NCBI GenBank assembly: GCA_958450325.1 | Contig: OY288245.1 | Coordinates: 63,165,441-63,229,440, forward strand | Reading direction: 5' to 3' | Source: Agrostemma githago | Lineage: Eukaryota > Streptophyta > Magnoliopsida > Caryophyllales > Caryophyllaceae | DNA length: 64,000 bases | Shown: positions 21,928 through 35,050 of the stretch, piece by piece | Layout of the letters: every line of letters begins with the position of its first letter | How positions within the stretch are numbered: the first letter of the stretch is position 1 | Notes under the pieces: generated by a model | Databases searched by the model: none | Told to the model about the DNA's origin: nothing | The model's input: only the letters and a program-made list of their open reading frames with translations | Translations under genes and position numbers: made by a program

Positions 21928-23720
21928 CTAATATCCGGGCATCTTCCCCTTTCCCTTGTCCTTCGGGTCGTGTGGAGCCCGAGGTCGTCGAGGTGGGGAT
22001 GAGTGTTCCCTAATCACAAGGGGAACCTCCTTAGCACGGGCCCGCTTCTTTGACGACGGGTCTTCAATCACAGTCTTTGGCCCAAGTCGGGCCCGCACAT
22101 GCTCGGGTAGCCTATCCCGTGGGCCAAGTCGATCCTGCACGGCTAGTCTAGGGCCCAGTCTCCTTTCCAAATCCGTCTGGGGGCTCACTTTCCCCCGAGC
22201 ACCTTTAGCACCGGACCCTTCAGCTTGAGTCTTAGCCATCTTCTTGTGTCCTGACATTAGACGAACTAGGGTAGCTGGAGTGTCTCCCTCATCAAAGAAC
22301 CCCCTGTTGTCTTTAGCTTGCTCTCTCCTCAGCAGGTCGAAGGCTTCATCAACTTTCAAAGCAGCTCGGGCTTTAGCATCACCTGCTTTAGTCCATTTGG
22401 TATATGAGTCCGAAACCCAGATCGAGTGACGAGATTTGGGAATGGGCCAAGTATGCCGGGTGTACCACCTTTGCATCCACGTGTCACACATCACATCTGT
22501 CAATTGGGTAGGGTCACTCACAATTGCCTCTATTTTTGGTATCCGCTGAGTTCGTCCATACTGCCTTAGTATGCGATCCGGGTAGAGATGAACCGTTTGG
22601 TTGAAGGACAAGATCACTTGGTAACGGGCCCTCTCCCTCGGGTCCAAACCTGACCAAGCCGGGATGGGCCACCATGGCACGACCCATCGAATCAACCGCC
22701 CACCATGGATCGATAGCACCTCATCCCAATACTTCTGGCTAATCAAGCGAGAAAAATCGATGGCCCGTCGTCTCGTCATCAGCTGGTTATGGCGGTAGGT
22801 ACTGGCATCAAGTGGGGGATCTACCACCGATAGCCTCTCATAAAGCCAAATCTGAAAAAAGAAAAAAAAACAAAAGCTTTAGATTTCGAGACAAAACGGA
22901 CGATACTCGATCGAGTGTCAGCGTGACTCGATCGAGTGGCGTCACTGGGAACGAACAGAAGCCTTTCAGCGAAGGCACTCGATCGAGTGCCAGGGTGACT
23001 CGATCGAGTGCCCACTGCAGTAGCCAGATTCTCGGAAGAAAATTCAAAAATTGAGAAAAAAAATAAAATTCGACGTACTTGCAGCAAACGAGTGCTTCCG
23101 GTGAGACGAACGGATGAGTCCCTTTTGCGATTATCTAATCCTCGGATGATTTCGCCCGTGATTAACCAAGCCGGACTATGTTCAGTCTCCATCAAGTCCA
23201 CCACGGTTATGAGACGGGCATTACCCATGCAAGATAACCAGTCCATGTGACCTTCAAAAGCGTAAACATGGAGCATGCAGAAAGAAAAGGCCCTACGGCT
23301 ATGGGCTGACCTCACCCGGACATCATGCGGGTTCATGAACTTCTCAGCCAAGTCGATCAGAGAAATATTGCCACCTTCCATTATACGGGACACTTCATTA
23401 TGAGATAGCCCCAGAAATTCCCTCAGCTTCCTCTTTGGGTCATAGACTGAATATGGGACGGCGGGCTGAAGCATCGGGTTCCATCCTCCTATAGCTGCAA
23501 TCTCTTCGGGTAGAGGGCAGATCTCGCCCCGAGGGAAGGCAAAGACATGATATATGTCATCCCAGTAAGCTAAGCATGCATCCAAAAAGTAACGATCAAC
23601 CACCATCTGACGGAACGGGTACAACTGAGTTATACCCGTCTGATTCAAGACTACCCTATCGGCATCCCGAAATTGACGGGACCACGCATGCAACATAGCA
23701 CTCAATCTATCGATTCCCAT
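21928..23720 (-). CDS. Antisense gene of the Tat element: plant-mobile-domain/DUF7745-like protein, two exons
   Basis: Exon 1 is 23720-23079 (ATG at 23720; 214 codons) and exon 2 is 22851-21928 (307 codons plus stop). The intron 23078-22852 starts GTACGT and ends TTTTTTCAG. Splicing is phase 0, keeps the frame and joins TRLLQ to IWLYERLSVVDPP. The predicted protein has 521 residues. Blocks such as YFLDACLAYWDDIYHVFAF, GEICPLPEEIAAIGGW and LLQIWLYERLS resemble the plant mobile domain (aminotransferase-like/DUF7745) carried by some gypsy elements and by host MAIN/MAIL proteins. The last ~100 residues are basic and charged (KKRARAKE, PKDKGKGK). Unlike gag-pol it has no lesion. It lies between integrase and the 3' LTR with its own TATA box. 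Without splicing it would look like two overlapping 299-codon ORFs. The family call is from memory. Confidence 0.78.
22905..23009. promoter_or_regulatory. Palindrome array C: four perfect ACTCGATCGAGT sites in the antisense-gene intron
   Basis: Identical 12-bp palindromes start at 22905, 22926, 22977 and 22998 (steps 21, 51, 21). The spacers differ, so this is not a simple tandem duplication. All lie within the 227-bp intron, free of coding constraint. It has the same motif and spacing as the arrays in the LTRs. Confidence 0.85.
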
Positions 23721-23824
23721 GGTGGATTTTCTTAAAAGGATAAAGAGACTTTCTTTTTGCCTTAAGGGAAATAAAAGATTTTCTTGTGATGGGAATTATG
23801 AAGAAAATCAAGAGCATAGAGGGC

Positions 23825-23832
23825 TATATATA
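23825..23832 (-). promoter_or_regulatory. TATA box of the antisense gene
   Basis: TATATATA within 'ggctatatatagc' lies ~105 bp upstream of the antisense ATG at 23720, a normal distance for a plant core promoter. This supports independent transcription. Confidence 0.55.
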
Positions 23833-24336
23833 GCATTTAGCCTTGCAAATCTCTTTCCATATCACTCCTAGGAAAAGTTTCCTAATTACAAACGGAATCG
23901 ATCTACAAGCATAGTCCCGATACTAGCTTGAAAATAATCATCCCGAACTTTCCTAATTTCTTTAGGAGTCGATGTCAAAAATTTTAAAAATTCAAAAATT
24001 CAAAAGTCACTTTCCCCAGCACGAGTCATTTTATTACCTTCGTGTTGCATGCATTCTATGTGATTTATACAGGTACGACTCAAACAGGGACATGCAAGTC
24101 ATCAAATCTCCCCAGCAGCATTTTCCGGGATAGCACGGGATGGGTCAACACACAGGCACGCCCAGGGCTTACGTGACAAGCCCAAAGTCCCCACGGAGTG
24201 CAGGTATGATCTCTGTCGTATGGCTGACGAGCCCTTCACGCGAGTCCAATGGACTATAAACGACCCGAACGGAAGTCTACCAGGTCTTAACGGGCTTGGT
24301 AGCTACTCTGACTTTCGCCCTGTTCAAGCCTCAGTC
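23833..24336. other. Region between the antisense promoter and the 3' LTR
   Basis: No ORF. The last ~160 bp (24190-24336, 'gtatgatctctgtcgtatggc...cttcacgcgagtccaatgga') is shared with 44530-44670 of the pol-less element and probably includes signals for plus-strand priming. In that relative a 63-bp tandem array occupies the neighbouring position. Confidence 0.5.
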
Positions 24337-24349
24337 AGAGTGGGGGCTC
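24337..24349 (+). other. Polypurine tract of the Tat element
   Basis: AGAGTGGGGGCTC lies immediately before the 3' LTR, the expected place for the plus-strand primer. The same block is at 44671-44683. Confidence 0.75.
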
Positions 24350-26995
24350 TGTAGACACCCGCATTTTGACTGCCAGGTGTCTATGGTAGTTTCCAAAAAA
24401 CACCCGATGATGATCGGACGCTAACATGTTTCTACGTGCTCGGATACGGGCTCAAACCCATTAATCGTTGTCTAACACACTTACGGAGTACAAATCTCAC
24501 CAAACAGACCTCAAATCCAGGCCCAGTGGATCATTCCGAGTCAAACAAGACTAATTTGGGCCAAAACCGACACCGGAATTAAAACCGACTTTTCACGATT
24601 GGGTCAACCCCGGTCAAAGTCGTTTCCGAGACACACAAAAACAGCCATCAATCATCAAAAGTCCAAGTCAAACACAAAACCCCTTAAAGTCAAAGTCACG
24701 GTCCAAAGTCAACGGACCTGTGCGATCCAGTTGGGCCACTCAATCGAGTGACCCACCCACTCGCTCGAGTGGGCTTATTTCAAGCCCGACGGCTGGCAAA
24801 ACGGGCCACTCGACCGAGTTGGCCCTCTACTCGGTCGAGTAACCCTAAACCGGGTGCCCTAGTTTTTTCTATATAAGCAACCTCCATGCACAACTTTACA
24901 CATCCTTGGACAACCTTAAAAAAAACCCGAGAGCAATCCTACACTACGTCTTTTACAAACCCTAGACAAACCCTAGGAAAATCGACATTAGCAAACCCTA
25001 AACCTAGTTTTAGGAATTCAACCCGAACCACCACAACTTAGCCTCCATACACCTCGAAGACTCTCGTGTTGTAGCCGCGTTTACGAGCCTTATTCCGAGA
25101 CAAGAACATGTAGGTTGAGGGTGACAAAACCTCTTTCTTCTTCTCTTTTTCCTCTCGTCGTCCATCTTCTTCTTTTTTTCATCTTTTTCTTCCGTTTTTT
25201 TATTTATTTTATCTTATCGTTATTATCGCATCCTAATATCACTAATATCGATAGTACTAACATCAAAACACTAAATATTTATCGATTTGTGTCGAATAAG
25301 AAGGATACCGGGATAAGGAAAACCGCATATACAAGTGTACTGCACACGCGTCGTCGGTCGCTTATCCCGGTACCCCGATTATTTGATTATTGAGATAGAT
25401 CAACTTAAACAACAATTCGCTTTTATTTCTCGTCATCATCATCAATTTTGCATCCATCAATTTCTTTAAACATCAATTTTAACAAGGGTCGAAACCCATT
25501 GACACGGATCCGACATCACAATCCCTAGGGATTTATTTCGATGTCGGAGAAGTCGAGGGAATCAAGTTTTTTATTTATTCAAGTAAAGCGTCGATTTTGG
25601 ATTCGATACCAATTCCATAATTGGATATCGAATCTAACAATCAAGTCATATGAATTAATTAACGTGATTTGTTCATATCACGATAATTAATTTAAAGCGA
25701 CTAAAATTGATTTTTTTTTATTTCACTCTAATATCCCATATCGATTCAATAATCGAATATGGGATACGATGGGTATTCAAATTTAGAATCGGGTATAAAT
25801 TCAACAATATTTATATTCGGTTCAACAAAATTCGCGATTTATAAAAAACCAAGTCGAACATAAATTGTGCAATATTTATGTCCGATTCGGTAAAACCGTC
25901 GAATTATAAAAAATCAAAAGCAATTTCAAAATTAACAATTAAATTGCAAACGAACCAAGTTCGTACAGGTGCCACTCGACCGAGTGCCTTAGTCACTCGA
26001 TCGAGTGACACCTCAAAATCAAGTCAGAATGCTAATTACGATCACCACTGATCGAGTCTCACAGTGACTCGGTCGAGTGGCCATGTACTCGACCGAGTTG
26101 GTCAATGACTTGGCCGAGTATGGTCCATAACGCAAAACAGAATCGCTTTTTACAGGCCCACTCGATCGAGTCCATCGACCACTCGATCGAGTAGCCCCAT
26201 GACGACTAAAACGTGAGTCGTACATTATTCTATTTTTCAAAACTCGATAGTATTCTACGACTTAAGTCAACATGTGCGTAATTAATCACGTGTATACTAT
26301 CTTTTCAAATCATGCATCCTCATATTTGCACCTTTTCAATTCAATTCAATATTTGCAAACCGTTATTATTCGTTATATCGTTATATCGTTACTAACGCGT
26401 TTTTTGTTTCTTTTGTTAATTTAATCATTATTCGTTTATTATACTAAATGAACCCGCATGTAAAATACAACTTTGACGTTAATTTTAGTTGCATTAAATT
26501 GACTTAGAAACCCTTTCAATTCCATTCACATGTTTAGGGAAAATAAATCTTTGCATATCATTTTTCCGTTTTACTAGCGCGCGTATTGTAAGTCATTCGA
26601 ATTCTTAGTAGAGGCCGCTAAAGTGCGGGCGGGGTTGGATGTCCTTTGTGGGCTTCCCAACACGTACCCTCACCCCTTACTCAGAACCTCGGTTTCCGGA
26701 TGCCCGAAACCGTTGGCGAACGAGAGTCATTCAATACACAATATCCGATAACGTCGGTATTGGTATCAAATGCAAAGGGACGAGCCCAATAAACTCTGAC
26801 ATCGGAAATGGGCCGTATTTTGTATACGGCCCACTACGACATAGAGTGGGCTCGAACGGTTCCGAATAACCATAAAATTCGTTGGCGACTCCACATAGAC
26901 CTAAATTTCAATTCGATCCATTCTCATATGGAGATTCATTCGCCTACCCAAACCCGCGCGTGGCCGCGTCGGGGTGGACCTATGTCATGTCCACA
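24350..26995 (+). repeat. 3' LTR of the Tat element (2,646 bp)
   Basis: Collinear with the 5' LTR, with scattered substitutions and a few small indels. It ends in CATGTCCACA followed by the TSD ATACC. TATA is at 24870. Palindrome arrays recur at 24738, 24759, 24808 and 24829, and from 25974 to 26192. Here the second site is ACTCGCTCGAGT and one array-B site reads ACTTGGCCGAGT, so the motif does mutate. Confidence 0.95.
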
Positions 26996-27026
26996 ATACC
27001 CGTGAATAAATTTCTCGGCCGACTGC

Positions 27027-30000
27027 TGTAACACGCACTATTTTCCTATTGCCGTTAATTATTCTGTTGTGACTATGTCATGACTCTATGTCAATTTCGC
27101 CTTCTGTTTCCTTCATCTTTCTGAATTCTTATTATTTTTGAGTCAAATAATATTTATTTTTATTTAAAAGATTTTAATTCTTTTAAACCTATTTATTTGA
27201 TTTTCATTGTAAACTATTTATTTTTGCGTGTGGAGTTCTATTTTTCTACGAACAAACGTTTTAAGCCTGGAATTGTGTTATTTATTTTTCCTAAATATCA
27301 AAACACGTTTATATGATATTTCCAACTAAGAAATATTTTTATTTAAGAATATTTGACCTTTAATGATTTTATTACGAAGTTTCGTAAATAATTATTTTCC
27401 AACGCGCGGTTTACTCGAACTGATTTGAAATACCTTTAATAATTTTACGATTCATCTTTTCATCAACTTAGAAATTATTTGGGACATTTTCCCCATGTTT
27501 TGGACCGTGACACACCCATGTCACATTTTTACGCTATAACTTTTTATACATTTTATTTTACAAATAAATTAAGCCTTAGATATTTTATTTCTTCTTATTT
27601 ATTGTGATGAATTGACCAAACTCTTCACACTTCCTTTCTCACATAATTTGGCTGCCTAGTTCATGCATGCATAGCATTGTTTTTATCAAATTTTAATTAT
27701 CATTTAAGCGTAAACTTTTCCCTTTGTTATTCATTCATTTTTACACAAAAATAATCAAGGCAAATACTCTCTATTTCCTCTTCTTTGGCCATGAGTTCCA
27801 GCAGCATTTTCCAGCCATGTTTGGTCTCAAATTGAGTCTTGATCCTCCTTTTTTCATCTCCAAATTAATCGTCTTTCTTTTCCCTTCGTTAAGGTAATAA
27901 TCGATGTATTTCTGATCGTTATTTACCTTGATTCTTTTAGTTTTCTCATGGTATTTTTGTACCATGTATGTCGTGTGATGTAGGATTCTTGGTCGATCCC
28001 GAAGCCAACGAAATTTTCGTAGACTCGTATTTGGACTAGAGGTAACGTTGATGTTACTCGGTATTTCGTGATTTTAATTGTGTATTTGCATGTATAATTT
28101 TTATATTTCATTTTTGACAATATTTGTATGTCATATAATCTGGAAAAATTTTAAAAGTTGAAAATTTGCATGTTTCGGTATTTTTATCGCTTTTACGAGA
28201 TTAACGATTAAATCGTCATATTAATTTGTAAAATCGTAATATTCGGCCTAAACATGTAATATATTTTATATTCTTTAAAAATGATGTTTTTGATGATTTT
28301 TAATAATTTAGTATTTTTCTGATATTTTAGTTATCGATTATTGAATTATTACCGTTTACGAACAAAAATGATTAAAAGTCGATTTTTAGTTCTAGTACCT
28401 AAATATTTTATTTTAATCTGAAATTTGACGTGGATAAACTTTCTGGTGAAAAATAATTTTCTGAATTCTTTCATAATTTTTCGGAATTTTTAAGTGGATG
28501 AATTAATTAATCACTTTAAATCATCGTTTATCGTTAAAACCCTGTTTGTCGTTTAAATTCTCGATTTCTGGTCTTTTGTTTAAATCTGGAAAAAATATGA
28601 TAATGATGATTTCAATATAAAATGTAATTTTATGATTTTTAATGCTTTAATAAAATGTTAGGAACGATAAGTTTTATTAATGAAATCGTTAATTGTGAAA
28701 ACGGGTTTTAAATGACGGTTTTGTTGGAATTTGTTAAATCTGGAATTTTGGAAATCTGAAATATTCTGGAAAATCATGATTTTTAAGTTTAATAATAATT
28801 TTTAGATATTAATACTTAAATCGCTTTGTAATTGCTATTTTTATTAATCGTTATTGTCGAGATTAGACCATTAACGAGAAAACCCTTTAAAGATCAAGTT
28901 TAAGGATTCTGAAAAATTTTCTTTTCTGGACTGAATGTCTAAAAATATATTTTTGCTATTTTACGTAATTTTTTTACTATTTATTAAAGTCTTTAATTAT
29001 TAGTAATGAATTTTGGACAAAATTACGATTTATCGTTAAAATGCTTCGTCTTACCTAAAAGAATTATTTTTTCAGCAATTTTGAAAATATTAAATCTGAT
29101 ACTTTAAGAGTTAAATCATCCCTTAATATACTCTAAATATGTTCATTGGTTTAATTAAATAAAAGACGTTAAATGATTTATTTTGACATTTGCAATAAAA
29201 TCCTATTTATGTTCGTATTGTCGAAACTATTAATAATTAGGGAATTTTAATTTTATAAACTTTGAAAACACTCTGATTTGTAGTATTAAAATTTTTAAGG
29301 CATTTTTAATAATTTTATAAACACTTGTAAGATATTTTAATAATTTCTTAAACCTAAATGTTCTCACTTTATCAATTAATATCGTTAAGGCCGAAAGTAT
29401 TAGTTTTATAAGTCTATATCGTTTACTAAAAATGTCGTATTAGTATAAACTAATATTTTTTCTATTTTGATATGATGCAATTTTTAGTAAAGTTTCTAAA
29501 AATAGAAGTTACCTAAAATAGAAAGTTCCCTCTTTTGGAAGGCGATCCTTTTTCCCTTTTGTTCTCTTATTATTATAATGATTATATCTTTTGAATATCG
29601 ATAATAGCTTTGTTTTGGAGTTATGGAATAAGGATAAGTGTGAGATTAGAGTAATACAGTCTAGGATGTACTGTTTTGCCATCAACTATAAGACTGGTGT
29701 ATCCATTTGGGATGCATTGGTTGTTGAACTGGACACATTTGGTGTCCAGGAGTATATGTGCATTGTGCCCTTAAGCTAGATATCGCATCGTGTTAGTCGC
29801 CGTCAGTTGAACTGGATACATTTGGTATCCAGGAGGGGTGTATATTACTTAAGCTAGGACCTCGCATGATAAGTCGACGTCCTATTATGGTTGAGTTGCC
29901 TAGTTAGAGACCTTGGATCTTCGCTGCGTGTGAAGTTGATGTCTGAGTTCTCGAAGCTAGTTTTTAGTATATCCCTAGTGAAAGTCTAGCCTTGTGCACA

Positions 30001-30032
30001 CTAATCGAATATCCATAACGCCATTTTGAATA

Positions 30033-30095
<63 letters not shown>

Positions 30096-30578
30096 CGATA
30101 TAATTGGTTTTTGCAGGTTGGCAAATATTTTTATGTTTTCTTCGGAAAACTCGTTTTTATTATATTGTTTCGATACGTGAAGTTTTTCACTGAAAAATTA
30201 TTTTCATGTTATACTGTTTTTCATTTTTACTATTTTTCTATAGTAGTAATTACAGTTTTAAAATCATGTTATACGGCTGGGAGAACGTTGACGTTGCTCC
30301 CCACTGATTGTGGCTGTTATGTTTTAACATGACAGGTATACGTGTTCCGGGTGTGGGCTAGCGAGCAGTGTGGATCCTGCTTGTTTATTTTAATAATTAT
30401 GTCTTATGGATTGTTCAAACCCCTTTTATGGATTGTTTTAATTTTTGGCCATTTTATTGAAGGCCTATTGTTTGACTTTACCATTTTAATTTTACTAAGA
30501 CATAGTTACAATGTGTTTTAATCCCGACTCTACAGTGTTTCTGCCACTATATCGCGTTAGATTTTCTAGGGGATTACA
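27027..30578 (+). repeat. Solo LTR A (3,552 bp) of an unidentified retrotransposon
   Basis: Begins TGTAACACGC and ends GGGGATTACA, with the 5-bp duplication ACTGC on both sides (27022-27026, 30579-30583). No internal region is present, so it is a solo LTR left by LTR-LTR recombination. An inverted second copy is at 47280-51221. TGTAACAC starts are common in gypsy LTRs, but the lineage cannot be fixed without an internal domain. Small frames such as 29591-29779 and 30111-30332 are not supported as genes. Confidence 0.9.
30035..30095. repeat. (TTA)n microsatellite, about 20 units
   Basis: Uninterrupted TTA repeats inside solo LTR A. The matching place in copy B (about 47770) has only two or three units, so the expansion is specific to this copy. 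Confidence 0.9.
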
Positions 30579-30583
30579 ACTGC

Positions 30584-31351
30584 CCACTTATATTTATATA
30601 GAGAATGAGATGAAGTAAAGATTTATTTTAGATTATTCGTTAAGAGACTGAAGGTTAGTTTATGCATTAATAGGTGGATGAAAGTACGAACAACGTATAG
30701 CACGTTGAAATGTTTGTATAAGAGTCAATTGTTCACCGATGAATATAGTTATACTAAAGGAGACAATGTCCAGATAATAACTTTCGTAAGTTTGTCAATG
30801 TCATATACTCCCTCTGGGATGCTATGATCATCCACTTTCTTTTTGTGGATGGGATAAACATTAAGTGACTCACAAAAGAAAGATGATGGTAATGTGAGGG
30901 CAAATGTGAGTACATACTGATAACCTAAAAAGTACATGGGGAAGATGATCAAACTCCGCTCCAAGCGTAAATAGAGAACATCACATCCGCTCGAAGGTAG
31001 TAAGTTGTTTTAATAATATTGTATCCTTGTTCGATTTTTTATTTTGGATCATAGATATCTAAAATTTGTTCGGTTTACATGAGTTTTAATCGAAGTAGAT
31101 ACGATTTTAAAAATGCAGAATACGAATTGATTGTCTAACCCGAAAGAGCTGAAGTACGAATTGATTGCAGAATACGAATTGATTGACTAATTTTTTTGCC
31201 ACGCATTCACACACCCTAATAAAGAGTTGTTTTAATTGTATTTGGGACTACAAATTATGCAAAGTCAATCAATACAAATTATTCATTTAGGGACTGCAAA
31301 TGCAATTAAGAGCCTTATTTTTTTTAAATCAGTTTACTTTTATTTATACAC
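30584..31351. other. Non-coding stretch right of solo LTR A
   Basis: AT-rich, probably the continuation of the minus-strand LTR-like sequence of 10986-11452. The minus frame 30749-30964 has no recognisable motif. Nothing else is seen. Confidence 0.35.
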
Positions 31352-31380
31352 CTAGTGCAAAACCCGTGAAAACTCACGGG
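31352..31380 (-). mobile_element. Helitron 3' terminus (same family as 4828)
   Basis: On the minus strand: hairpin CCCGTGA-gttt-TCACGGG and tail TTTTGCACTAG, the same tail as the copy at 4828. The adjoining 'ttgtttataaa' is also similar. The other end was not found. The flanking base is G rather than T. Confidence 0.5.
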
Positions 31381-34076
31381 ATTGTTTATAAATTTGTTAT
31401 ATTTACAAAGATTATATAACTAAATTTCTTAAGACAAATGCAAAATTAATCAAACACGATAACCATTATATGAGACAGTCTTATAATAAGCGTATAATTC
31501 AAAGATTAACATTGACTTTTGTTAAACATATATATGATACGCGTATAACTCGAAGACCCGTCTTGAATATCGTTTGATTATAGGGAAATAGTTAGAATGA
31601 ATCCTTTTACTTTTGTTTGACCCGTTTCGACTCACTTTGTCCCGTCTTTCTTGAGTCCGTACCTACAAACAGAAACATCGATACACAGTAACACAATTCC
31701 GAGAAATATGATCAATATACAGATCACAGTCTGTTAAGGGGGACTACGGTACCGTTGCATCGCGGTCTGACGGATCATCCTTATCTCTTTATAATATCTT
31801 CATCCTCATATCTCTTTAATATATCTTCATCCTCCATATCAATTCAAATTACATAATTCTTAAGATTGAGTTTGATTAAATTAAAAAAATAAAAATTAAT
31901 AGACTTTAAATCAACTAAATCTCAGAGATTTGACAATTGTGATAACGATTTGAAAATTGGAGAGATCTATAAATACAATTTAGAAGAAGGTTAAAGAATT
32001 ATGGTAAATATTAAATGATGTTGATAATTGTGTTGATAATGATGTTGCACCTTTTAATTGACATTGTAAATAGTGTTTACATTTTCTAGATTTTGAAAAA
32101 GAAGACAATTAATGTTGACAGATCGGTAAACGGGTTTGTGTTTGGTAGACTCGTCATTATACTCGTAACATACTAAAAAAACTCATAAGTACACTCTTTC
32201 CTCGATTTTTTGCGTCAATATTAGTTGCAGTAATTCAATTAAAATTACACACTCCTAATACCCTCCTAATACACTAATTAAATTACTTGAAAACGAAACA
32301 TGAAAAAAATGGACTTATTCTCAATGCGCAACATTAAAAATTTAGAAATAAAGTTGAGTTAACAAAATCATTGTTTATAAATTCATATGCGGAGTGCAAT
32401 GTAGTGAAACAAAAATAAAAATTGCGCATAATTCTAAAAAAACACAATTATGCACAAATTTATGACTCACTTATCTCTTTCTAATTGAATGTAACAAATT
32501 TTACACCTACACTAGATTACTTATGACTGAGACTCGGCTTATCTAATCTAGCTTATTATCGGTCTGCAAAACAACAATTAGGCAAACTGATAAATGAGTC
32601 AATGATTGTAAATCTACACTTCTCACTTTGATAAGCAACTTATGATCGTAACAAATATTGTTAAGTTTGAGAATCAAAAACCGCAAATAATATATAATCA
32701 CGATTGAAATTGGAAATTAAGATTTAAATCGTTTGTCTCGGCATCAAGAAACAATAACCGAGTGAAACCTATTGTTATAACCGATACATTTTAGAATATC
32801 GAAGAGTCATTGATTTTTTGTTCCAACTATTGAATTGCGTTCAATGTTTCGATTATATAAATATAAGCGCTGAATTTTAAGCAATAATGTTGTTGCAAAA
32901 AAATTGATAGTTTGAATTAGCTCTTACAATTAATGTAATTTTTATACTTGCAATCAAATAAATGTAAATACAATTAGATGTATTTAGATAAGATGTATTT
33001 GATACTATATTCGGACGTTATTAACGCTGATTTCAATTTGTGTTCTATGATTCAAGTCACCTTGGTCTCAAAAGTCAAACACAAAATTAATCATGGAAAA
33101 AGCTGAGAATTAAAATTTCCCTCGAGATACAAAGAATAAATTTTAACAATTGCTATACAAAAAAAATATGGTACCAAATATAATTAAAACGGTACCAACT
33201 AAAAAAAATTCTAATATGTGATTAGAATATAAAAAAAAAGGTAAAATTAGAAATAATTTTTTTTAAAAAAATTGCAAAGTATTTAAAAATTTTGGGGAAT
33301 CAAAATGCAAGTGATGAGAAATGAGAAATTTACGGGGAAGGTTGAAGAATTAATTACATGTTGGTTATGTAAAATGTATTATGTTATTAATCTCGGTATA
33401 TTAATTTTGATTATGTGAACCGTGTTATTTAATTGCTGGTTATTTTATACGGCATATTAATCAATAGTAATTGCACAATACAATCCACATTATCGAGATA
33501 CCAAGAAATTGTGGACAATGTATCACGTTAATTACAACTATTCTCATATGACCTCGACTTTTATTGTAAAAAAAAAGTCATTACATCATTATGTATCAAG
33601 TAAATTTTTTAAACGACAACCTAAATTATGAAAATCATTTATGTTGAGATATTACTTATAACATGAAAATTACGAAGTATTATTTTTATTTTATTAAAAA
33701 AGATACTCTTTTTTTCTCAGTGTTTTTTTTAAATAACGTTTTTTTTCTCGAGTAAAACTTCAACTTTCGCAAAAAAGTTCTAACAAAATCACAATTGCAT
33801 AATACTGAATAATTGAATATCAAAAATAAATTTATAAACATCACATTCGCTTAGCCAAATATTTCAAAAAATTATTTTGTTCATCATGTGATTTTGCTTC
33901 ATTTTCTTAGGAATATGATATCCTTATTGATAGCAATTACTCCGTATATCTTTACTGACTTACACCTCGAAGATTATGAGATCTTTTTCTTGTATACCGA
34001 CTTACACCCCCGGTAGTTGCAACATACATAACATATAAAAACAATATTTTCACACATCTATGCTTTATGTCCTTTA
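31381..34076. other. AT-rich non-coding DNA
   Basis: No ORF above noise, no RNA gene and no repeat structure that I could define. The proximal part may be the body of the Helitron whose end is at 31352. Confidence 0.4.
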
Positions 34077-34418
34077 CATCCCCTTTCCACTAACAGAATA
34101 ACTCAACTCCAATTTTTTCCCGCCTAAAGTTATCCACCATCAAAAATTAAAAAAATTAAGAAAGCAAGTGAAATGAGCTATATGCGAATCGAACCCTTGG
34201 CCTTTAGATATGTAGTACTTATTCTCTACCACTACACTCCAATATCTCATCCCCTTTGCACTAACAGAATAACTCAACTCCAATTTTTTCCCGCCTAAAG
34301 TTATCCACCATCAAAAATTTAAAAAATTAAGAAAGCAAGTGAAATGAGCTATATGCGAATCAAACCCTTGGCCTTAAGATATGTAGTACTTATTCTCTAC
34401 CACTACGCTCCAATATCT
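34077..34418. repeat. 171-bp tandem duplication carrying a tRNA-like SINE head
   Basis: Copy 1 is 34077-34247 and copy 2 is 34248-34418, with few differences (for example 'catcccctttccac' against 'catcccctttgcac'). On the minus strand each copy has 'tgtagtggtagagaa' (A-box side) and GGTTCGATTCG (B box; GGTTTGATTCG in copy 2). This looks like a tRNA-derived SINE duplicated in tandem. Confidence 0.75.
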
Positions 34419-35050
34419 CATTGAGATAATTATCACTAAATTAACCCTAAAGCTATACACTCCAATAATTTAATTAAGGAAAATTAAGAAAATAATTCTT
34501 TTCTAACGGTATTAAATTATTAATTAACCAAAATGTAACCAAATTATGTATTATTAATCAATCCTCAAATTAGAATATTTTTGTTTAAAACTTCACTATA
34601 TGAACCAAGATTAATTTTTATATTATAAATAATCATGACTATAATAAATTATTGTACAAGATTTCATCTTAAAATAAGACGATATCAAGTCATATTTGAT
34701 TGAGATTAGGATATAACTATATAAGATTTTAATTAGGGTCTATATTAGGGATATATACGAGATTGTAGTATATATCCCTAATAATATACTAAGAGATTAA
34801 CACTCACCTATAATTTTCCCGACTATTTTTTTTTTTTGGAAAATTCAATGATTCTTATTCAATAAAAATCCAAAAAAGATGCATAAAAACAATTTTCCGC
34901 CTATTCATATTCGGCCAATCAATGACATTAAGACCATTGACTGTTGGGGAGTAATTATTGATGATGACCATTTTTAGATTTTCGGGTAATTATGTTGATG
35001 AACATCAATTAAGGCTACTGTATGTTTTTTCCACAACTTTTTCACAAACT

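Larger units (their letters stand above)
11453..26995 (+). mobile_element. Full-length Tat-lineage Ty3/gypsy LTR retrotransposon (15,543 bp)
   Basis: Two LTRs beginning TGTAGACACC and ending GTCCACA flank a tRNA-Arg primer site, a ~1.1 kb leader, gag-pro-RT-RH-aRH-IN, an antisense gene and a polypurine tract. The 5-bp target duplication ATACC is at 11448-11452 and 26996-27000. The LTRs differ by roughly 1-2% by eye, so the insertion is young. Sense coding is nevertheless broken by at least three stops and about five frameshifts, so it cannot make its own polyprotein. The second (archaeal-type) RNase H and the antisense gene place it in the Tat/Retand group. Confidence 0.95.

Noticed and set aside
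30035..30095. CRISPR-like or regulatory repeat
   Set aside because: Plain TTA microsatellite in a plant LTR.
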